From positions 1 to 10,465 of the forward strand of contig JALWRO010000339.1 in the NCBI GenBank assembly GCA_027080605.1: a DNA stretch of 10,465 nucleotides, written 5' to 3'. Under the pieces are notes generated by a model. That model did not search any database. It had not been told where the DNA came from and was given only the letters and a program-made list of their open reading frames with translations. The position numbers were made by a program, and so were the translations under genes. This DNA comes from Campylobacterales bacterium. GTDB taxonomy: Bacteria > Campylobacterota > Campylobacteria > Campylobacterales > QNZT01. This document shows positions 6,292 through 10,465 of this stretch, one piece after another. Numbering within the stretch: the first letter of the stretch is position 1; each line of letters starts with the position of its first letter.

Positions 6292-7034
6292 GGCAGCGTA
6301 TATCCGTACTTCAAAAAAATATCTGCCGCCGTTTTACTGAAAATAAACGCATAAAAAGCAGCCACTTCCCGATCTTTTTCACCCTGTTTCAAAATGACAA
6401 TCCCCTGGCTGATCGGTGTATAAAGCTTTGGATCGACACTTATCCAGTGGCGTCCCTCCTGAAATCGCCGCATCTTCGGTGAAAAAAGCGCCGACTTCGC
6501 CACCAAACCTATGTCGGCAGCTGTGACAGCATAGGTGACCGTCTGGGAAACCGACTCACCGTAGATAAATTTACGCTTGACACTGTCGTAAATACCGCTT
6601 TTTTGTAACGCTTCTACTGCCGCTTTGCCGTAAGGCGCCGTTTTGGAATTGGCGATGGCGATTTTACCGATTTTCGAATCTGTCAGAACTTCCAAGCCTT
6701 TTGAAACCGGATATTTTCCACTACTAAGCAATGCCAGAGCACCCTGTGCATAGACCATCGGTCGTGTCACTGCCATGCCGCTTTTGTAAAGTGCTTCAGG
6801 ATATTTCATATTTGCAGACATAAAAAGTCCAAACGGTGCACCATTTTGAATCTGTGCAGTCAGCTTACCACTGCTTCCGAGTAATACCTGGACTTTGGTA
6901 TCTGGATAGAGAACATTGAACGCTTTGATCAAATCTCCGATCGCATAACTAACATTTGCCGCAACGGCAATTTTAACCTCACCGGCAAAAAGCGTTGTCG
7001 CCAGTAACATTAAACCCCAGAGAGTTTTTTTCAC
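6288..7034 (-). CDS. modA: Periplasmic molybdate-binding protein ModA
   Basis: The solute receptor that captures molybdate or tungstate in the periplasm and delivers it to ModBC. It has 248 residues with a Sec signal peptide (MKKTLWGLMLLATTLFA). The mature part shows ModA hallmarks. The first loop AANVSYAIGDL carries ligand Ser29. The second, LLGSSGKLTAQIQNGAPFGLFMSA, carries Ser54/55 and the strongly conserved GAPFGLFMSA. Further on are ANSKTAPYGKAA and VTYAVTAADIGLVAKSAL, which in the family contribute backbone ligands. It starts with GTG and has an AAGG ribosome site (AAAAAAGG) about 7 bases upstream. It is first in the modA/molbindin/modB/modC operon and overlaps the next gene by 4 bases. 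A TATAAT box and an AT-rich dyad lie upstream. Preference for molybdate over tungstate cannot be judged. Confidence 0.95.
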   Translation of the reverse strand: MKKTLWGLMLLATTLFAGEVKIAVAANVSYAIGDLIKAFNVLYPDTKVQVLLGSSGKLTAQIQNGAPFGLFMSANMKYPEALYKSGMAVTRPMVYAQGALALLSSGKYPVSKGLEVLTDSKIGKIAIANSKTAPYGKAAVEALQKSGIYDSVKRKFIYGESVSQTVTYAVTAADIGLVAKSALFSPKMRRFQEGRHWISVDPKLYTPISQGIVILKQGEKDREVAAFYAFIFSKTAADIFLKYGYTLP

Positions 7035-7070
7035 GCAAAACCTTTTTTAAAAAATTGCTTATATTTTATT

Positions 7071-7076
7071 ATTATA
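7071..7076 (-). promoter_or_regulatory. Consensus -10 box (TATAAT) of the mod operon
   Basis: On the minus strand TATAAT occupies 7076 down to 7071, about 37 bases upstream of the modA GTG. Transcription would start near 7064. The inverted repeat at 7081-7094 lies in the spacer immediately upstream of this box. Confidence 0.6.
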
Positions 7077-7080
7077 GCTC

Positions 7081-7094
7081 TTATATACATATAA
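7081..7094. promoter_or_regulatory. Inverted repeat TTATAT-AC-ATATAA, candidate operator of the mod operon
   Basis: Two perfect 6-base arms flank AC. The dyad sits in the promoter spacer of modA and overlaps the -35 TAAA of the divergent chemoreceptor promoter by three bases (7092-7094). ModE-type molybdate repressors are known to bind TATA-rich dyads at mod promoters, so this is a reasonable ModE-like site by inference. AT-rich sequence makes chance symmetry possible, and no modE gene is in the window. Confidence 0.45.
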
Positions 7095-7118
7095 ATAAAA
7101 AATCGACATTGCCGATAT
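7092..7118 (+). promoter_or_regulatory. Sigma-28 (FliA) promoter of the chemoreceptor gene
   Basis: TAAA at 7092-7095, a spacer of exactly 15 bases, and GCCGATAT at 7111-7118. The established enterobacterial flagellar sigma-28 consensus is TAAA-N15-GCCGATAA, so 11 of 12 consensus positions match with ideal spacing. It lies 45 bases upstream of the chemoreceptor ATG. This fits co-expression of the receptor with late flagellar genes. Confidence 0.8.
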
Positions 7119-7163
7119 TTCTACCAAATCTAATAAGAAATCAAGTACTACGGGACGGTTTAT

Positions 7164-9011
7164 ATGTCAGAGAAAAAAAAATATCAAAATAGTATCAGTC
7201 GCAAATTTCTGCTCTATCTTGGGAGTATTGTCATCGTTTTTGTGGCACTTGTCACAACACTCTCATTCAGCGGAGCAAAACAGGAACTGGAAAAAGTAGT
7301 CAAGAGCAACCTCAAAGTACTCAGCGAATCCATCTACCAGTCTATGACAAACAGTATGCTCTCCGGTGTACCGGAGTATGTACAGGATGCGGAGAAACAG
7401 GCCAAAAAGCTTCCAAACGTCGACTTTCTGCATATTGCAAAATCAAAAAATATTATCAACGATTTTGGACTTCATGAAGCATTTACCTCCGATCCCGAGA
7501 TTCTCAAAGTTTTTCTCTCAAAAAAAGAGCATCTTCATGAAATCAACGGTAAAAAACATCAGATGAAAATACTCAAACCTTTTATCGCACAAAAAAAGTG
7601 TCTCATATGTCATACTTCTGTTCATGAAGGCGATGTGCTCGGTGTCATGGATCTTCGGGTATCGCTGGATGCAAGTGACAAAAACATCACCTATTTTACA
7701 ACGATGATCTCACTTTCCAATATTTTCCTCTCCCTGATGCTGGTTGCCGCCGTACTCTTTTTACTCAACAAACTGGTGTCGGCACCGCTGCATAAGATGA
7801 TTGCCGTCATCAAAGAGCTCTCTTCCGGAAACCGTGATCTGACAAAACGTGTCACGGTACAGAGCAACGATGAACTGGGCACGGTTGCGGAAAGCTTCAA
7901 TGCATATCTCTCTCAAATAGAAGAAAACCACAAGCAGGAACGCGCGTTCATTGAAAAAGCGCAGCAGACAATCAACAAAGCCAAGCACGGCTGTTACAGC
8001 GAAGTCATCACCGCTCACACCCAGAGTCAGACACTCACCGAGTTCAAAAACAGTGTCAATGAGATGCTCACCGCTACCGAACAAAACTTCGGTAAACTCA
8101 ACTCTGTCCTTGCAGAGTATACACGTCACAACTACAAGACTAAACTCCGACTCGATAACGTTGAACCCAACGGTGCATTTGCCGTACTGGTGGCACATAT
8201 CAACCAGCTCAAAGATGTCATTACCGATATGCTGATCGAAAATAAAAAAACCAGTTTGCAACTCAACAGTTTCAGTGACATCTTGCTGGAAAATGTTGCC
8301 GCTGTCAATCAAACGACTATGACAACCGAATCGTCTCTGCAAAATGTCAATAAAGCGCTCTCACATATTACGGAAAATATCACCCACAACAGAGATAATG
8401 TCACCAAAATGGCAAACTTTTCCAAAGATGTTACGACTTCCGCAAAACAGGGTGAAGCACTGGCAACCCAGACAGTCGAAGCGATGGAAGAGATCAATGA
8501 ACAGGTACTCGCCATCAATGAAGCAATCTCCGTTATCGACCAGATCGCCTTTCAGACCAATATCCTCTCACTCAACGCAGCCGTCGAAGCGGCGACAGCG
8601 GGTGAAGCAGGCAAAGGTTTTGCCGTTGTCGCCAGTGAAGTACGCAATCTCGCTGCAAAGAGTGCAGAAGCGGCACACAAAATCAAAGAGCTGGTAGAAC
8701 TCGCCTCCGGAAAAACCACCGACGGCAAAGAGATTGCCCACCAGATGATCGAAGGCTACGATAAGTTGATTCAAAATATCTCATCTACAGTACAACATAT
8801 TCATGAAATAGAAACTGCTTCTCATGAACAGTCAAAAGCGATCGAGGAGATCGGTAAAACTGTCTCTGAAGTCACTAGACAAACAAAATCTAACGCCGAA
8901 GCGACCAAAAAGACACAAAGCGTTGCCGTCGAAACAGACAAAATGGCAAAATACGCCGTACAGAAAATCAACGAAAAAGAGTTTGAAGGAAAAGAAAATA
9001 TAGCGGTATAG
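7164..9011 (+). CDS. Methyl-accepting chemotaxis protein with periplasmic heme-c sensor domain
   Basis: A 615-residue transmembrane chemoreceptor. TM1 (about 15-37) and TM2 (about 180-202) bracket a periplasmic domain of about 140 residues. That domain carries CLICH (146-150), the covalent heme-c motif, in the context LKPFIAQKKCLICHTSVHEG followed by LGVMDLRVSLD. This layout is known from heme-c PAS-like sensors of chemoreceptors and kinases (for example in Geobacter), which respond to redox state or gases. A HAMP domain follows (about 203-257), then a long helical linker with two HAMP-like repeats (about 265-310 and 315-355). The signalling hairpin has its tip at DQIAFQTNILSLNAAVEAA (459-477) and EVRNLAAKSAEAA. 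No C-terminal CheR/CheB tether pentapeptide is visible. The start codon is followed by an A9 run (7173-7181). The gene is divergent from modA and has a sigma-28 promoter. The actual ligand is unknown. Confidence 0.93.
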   Translation: MSEKKKYQNSISRKFLLYLGSIVIVFVALVTTLSFSGAKQELEKVVKSNLKVLSESIYQSMTNSMLSGVPEYVQDAEKQAKKLPNVDFLHIAKSKNIINDFGLHEAFTSDPEILKVFLSKKEHLHEINGKKHQMKILKPFIAQKKCLICHTSVHEGDVLGVMDLRVSLDASDKNITYFTTMISLSNIFLSLMLVAAVLFLLNKLVSAPLHKMIAVIKELSSGNRDLTKRVTVQSNDELGTVAESFNAYLSQIEENHKQERAFIEKAQQTINKAKHGCYSEVITAHTQSQTLTEFKNSVNEMLTATEQNFGKLNSVLAEYTRHNYKTKLRLDNVEPNGAFAVLVAHINQLKDVITDMLIENKKTSLQLNSFSDILLENVAAVNQTTMTTESSLQNVNKALSHITENITHNRDNVTKMANFSKDVTTSAKQGEALATQTVEAMEEINEQVLAINEAISVIDQIAFQTNILSLNAAVEAATAGEAGKGFAVVASEVRNLAAKSAEAAHKIKELVELASGKTTDGKEIAHQMIEGYDKLIQNISSTVQHIHEIETASHEQSKAIEEIGKTVSEVTRQTKSNAEATKKTQSVAVETDKMAKYAVQKINEKEFEGKENIAV

Positions 9012-9012
9012 C

Positions 9013-9089
9013 TGGTGTCCCCGACAGGATTCGAACCTGAGACCTTCGGATTAGGAATCCGATGCTCTATCCAGCTGAGCTACGAGGAC
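9013..9089 (-). tRNA. tRNA-Arg (anticodon CCU)
   Basis: A complete 77-base cloverleaf with encoded CCA. Acceptor GTCCTCG pairs with CGGGGAC (one G-T wobble), and the D arm is GCTC...GAGC. The anticodon stem TCGGA/TCCGA encloses the loop TTCCTAA, giving anticodon CCT, which reads AGG. The T arm contains GGTTCGAATCC. The 3' CCA (9013-9015) ends one base from the chemoreceptor stop codon on the other strand. On the minus strand past the CCA there is a T-rich stretch (around 8985-9000) without a hairpin, which may serve for termination. Confidence 0.97.
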
Positions 9090-9155
9090 AGTTTTTTTAA
9101 TGTTGAGTTGTGAGTTATGAATGATAAGTTTTAAACTTTTGAGCGACTAATGACT

Positions 9156-9194
9156 ATAAATGAAGAGCAGGCAAAGCCTGACTCTTCCATTTAT
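9156..9194 (-). terminator. Long bulged stem-loop downstream of fusA
   Basis: CAGGC (9168-9172) pairs with GCCTG (9176-9180) around an AAA loop. The stem continues through GAAGAG/CTCTTC and, after a second one-base bulge, through TAAAT/ATTTA. That is about 16 base pairs with two single-base bulges. It begins 7 bases after the fusA stop codon. No T run follows on the minus strand, so it may act as a 3'-end stabiliser or a processing or rho-linked terminator, not a classical intrinsic terminator. Confidence 0.5.
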
Positions 9195-9219
9195 ACGGAA
9201 CTATCCATTCCGTTTTTTT
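9195..9219 (+). terminator. Plus-strand intrinsic terminator built from the end of fusA
   Basis: ACGGAA (9195-9200) pairs with TTCCGT (9208-9213) around a 7-base loop and is followed on the plus strand by seven T residues. It could stop chemoreceptor transcripts that have crossed the tRNA gene antisense, before they enter fusA. The T run doubles as the Lys-Lys AAA AAA codons near the fusA stop, so it may be partly fortuitous. Confidence 0.45.
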
Positions 9220-10465
9220 ATGATTTCTTCTGCGACATTTTTAGGAACTTCCGCGTAATGGTCAAATTCCATTGCGTATGTTGCACGTCCCTGTGTTGCA
9301 GATCTCAGATCGGTTGAGTAACCGAACATCTCTGAAAGCGGTACGAAAGCATTGACGATTTTGTTTCCTGCTCTCTCATCCATACCTTCAACCTGTCCAC
9401 GTCTTCTGTTAAGGTCACCGATAACATCACCCATAAACTCTTCAGGTACTTCTACTTCCACTTTCATCATTGGCTCGAGAATAACCGCATTCGCTTTTCT
9501 CGCACCCTCTTTGAAGCCCATAGAAGCAGCCAGTTTAAACGCCATCTCTGAAGAGTCGACATCGTGGTATGAACCGTCATAGAGTGTTACTTTGACATCT
9601 TCTACAGGATATCCTGCAAGTACACCGCCCTGCATCGCTTCCTGAATACCTTTGTCAACAGCCGGAATATATTCTCTCGGAACTGTACCACCTTTGATGG
9701 CATCAACAAACTCATACCCTTCACCAGGCTCTAACGGCTCAAGTTTCAGATAGACATGACCGTACTGACCACGACCACCGGACTGTTTTGCATATTTGTA
9801 TTCTTGCTCTACCGTATCTCTGATTGTCTCACGGTATGCAACCTGAGGCTGACCGATTTCCGCTTCGACTTTAAATTCTCTCATCATACGATCGACAAGA
9901 ATTTCCAGGTGCAGCTCGCCCATACCGGAAATAATTGTCTGACCGCTCTCTTCGTCTGTCTCAACACGGAAAGACGGATCTTCCTGTGCAAGTTTCTGAA
10001 GAGCGATACCCATTTTTTCCTGATCCGCTTTGGTTTTCGGCTCAACTGCAACTGAGATAACAGGCTCTGGGAAGTCCATTCTCTCCAATACCACTTTGTC
10101 CGCAGGATCACACAAAGTATCACCTGTTGTGGTGTTTTTCAGACCGACAACCGCACCGATTTCACCGGCATAGATCTCTTTAATCTCTTCACGTTTGATC
10201 GCGTGCATCTTCATGATACGACCGATTCTCTCTTTTTTGTCTTTAGTCGTATTGTGAACATAAGAACCGGCTTCAAGAGAACCTCTGTACACACGGATAA
10301 ATGTCAGCTGACCGACAAAAGGATCTGTCATAATTTTAAATGCCAGTGACGCGAACGCACCGTCATCGGTAGATTCGACAAGAATCTCTTTTTCAGGATC
10401 ATCCATCAATGTTCCCTTGATAGGAGGAACTTCAGTCGGTGCAGGCAGGTAATCAACAACAGCAT
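9201..10465 (-). CDS. fusA: Translation elongation factor G (EF-G), C-terminal part
   Basis: The ribosomal translocase GTPase; the reading frame is open to the right edge, so the start lies outside. About 420 residues of the usual roughly 690-700 are visible, beginning AVVDYLPAPTEVPPIKG at the end of the G domain. Then come domain II (FASLAFKIMTDPFVGQLTF, RVYRGSLEAGSYV, AGEIGAVVGLKNTTTGDTL) and domain III (FPEPVISVAVEPKTKADQEK, GMGELHLEILVDRM). Domain IV (VAYRETIRDTVEQEYKYAKQ, SGGRGQYGHV) and domain V (LEPMMKVEVEVPEEFMGDVI, GDLNRRRGQVEGM) follow, with the characteristic end YAEVPKNVAEEIIKK. The match to canonical bacterial EF-G is continuous with no damage. In this phylum fusA normally closes a ribosomal protein operon (rpsL-rpsG-fusA), which would lie to the right. 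Confidence 0.98.
   Translation of the reverse strand, partial: AVVDYLPAPTEVPPIKGTLMDDPEKEILVESTDDGAFASLAFKIMTDPFVGQLTFIRVYRGSLEAGSYVHNTTKDKKERIGRIMKMHAIKREEIKEIYAGEIGAVVGLKNTTTGDTLCDPADKVVLERMDFPEPVISVAVEPKTKADQEKMGIALQKLAQEDPSFRVETDEESGQTIISGMGELHLEILVDRMMREFKVEAEIGQPQVAYRETIRDTVEQEYKYAKQSGGRGQYGHVYLKLEPLEPGEGYEFVDAIKGGTVPREYIPAVDKGIQEAMQGGVLAGYPVEDVKVTLYDGSYHDVDSSEMAFKLAASMGFKEGARKANAVILEPMMKVEVEVPEEFMGDVIGDLNRRRGQVEGMDERAGNKIVNAFVPLSEMFGYSTDLRSATQGRATYAMEFDHYAEVPKNVAEEIIKKRNG

Noticed and set aside
7761..8342. A 193-codon minus-strand open frame inside the chemoreceptor gene
   Set aside because: Shadow of the conserved linker and hairpin region; no start signal or family resemblance.
9013..9089. 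tRNA-Arg 3' end as an integration (att) site of a mobile element
   Set aside because: No integrase, no repeated copy of the tRNA 3' end in the window, and ordinary genes on both sides.
9099..9130. Degenerate GAGTT/GTGAGTTATGAATGAT micro-repeat upstream of the tRNA
   Set aside because: Only two or three imperfect units of about ten bases; too short to call a repeat element.
1..10465. CRISPR array, insertion sequence, prophage or toxin-antitoxin pair
   Set aside because: No regularly spaced direct repeats, no transposase or phage-type frames, and no small paired genes with such motifs were seen on either strand.

Overview
The window looks like a chromosomal segment of a Campylobacterota (epsilonproteobacterial) genome, plausibly a free-living Sulfurovum- or Sulfurimonas-like lineage; the genus is a guess. 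The evidence is a modA / Mop-domain gene / modB / modC order like that of Campylobacter jejuni, a c-heme chemoreceptor with the elongated helical linker common in this phylum, T-rich promoters with good -10 boxes and poor -35 boxes, and Lys/Glu-rich AT-leaning proteins. It is compact: no gene-free stretch exceeds about 140 bases.

Layout. (1) Positions 1-2247, minus strand: a 4-base-overlapping operon for a 3-amino-3,6-dideoxyhexose. It holds an FdtA/QdtA-type 3,4-ketoisomerase, a FemAB-like GNAT acyltransferase and a DegT-family aminotransferase that runs off the left edge. (2) Positions 2384-4306, plus strand: three envelope genes of unknown role (a lipoprotein, a small secreted six-cysteine protein, and a secreted WD40-like propeller). 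Each has its own plausible -10 element, and there is a clear terminator after the second. (3) Positions 4347-7034, minus strand: the molybdate uptake operon modA / di-Mop molbindin / modB / modC, with every junction overlapping or abutting. (4) Positions 7164-9011, plus strand: a methyl-accepting chemotaxis protein whose periplasmic domain carries a CxxCH heme-c motif, read divergently from modA. Its upstream region holds a sigma-28 promoter of textbook spacing that shares bases with an inverted repeat in the modA promoter. (5) Positions 9013-9089, minus strand: tRNA-Arg(CCU), whose 3' end lies one base from the chemoreceptor stop codon. (6) Positions 9201-10465, minus strand: the 3' part of fusA (EF-G).

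How the genes work together. The left operon makes a nucleotide-activated amino sugar for surface glycans. The mod operon supplies molybdate (or tungstate) for molybdoenzymes such as nitrate, formate or sulfur-compound oxidoreductases. The divergent chemoreceptor probably steers cells by a redox or gas cue sensed through heme, so respiration and taxis meet at one intergenic region.

The most unusual signals are: a strongly over-represented palindrome TTCATGAA (12 copies in 10.5 kb, about 0.2 expected by base composition); a tiny secreted protein whose six cysteines are exactly symmetric and fit a three-rung disulfide hairpin; a GNAT/FemAB-like acyltransferase where a left-handed beta-helix acetyltransferase would be expected; and the shared promoter/operator architecture between modA and the heme chemoreceptor.
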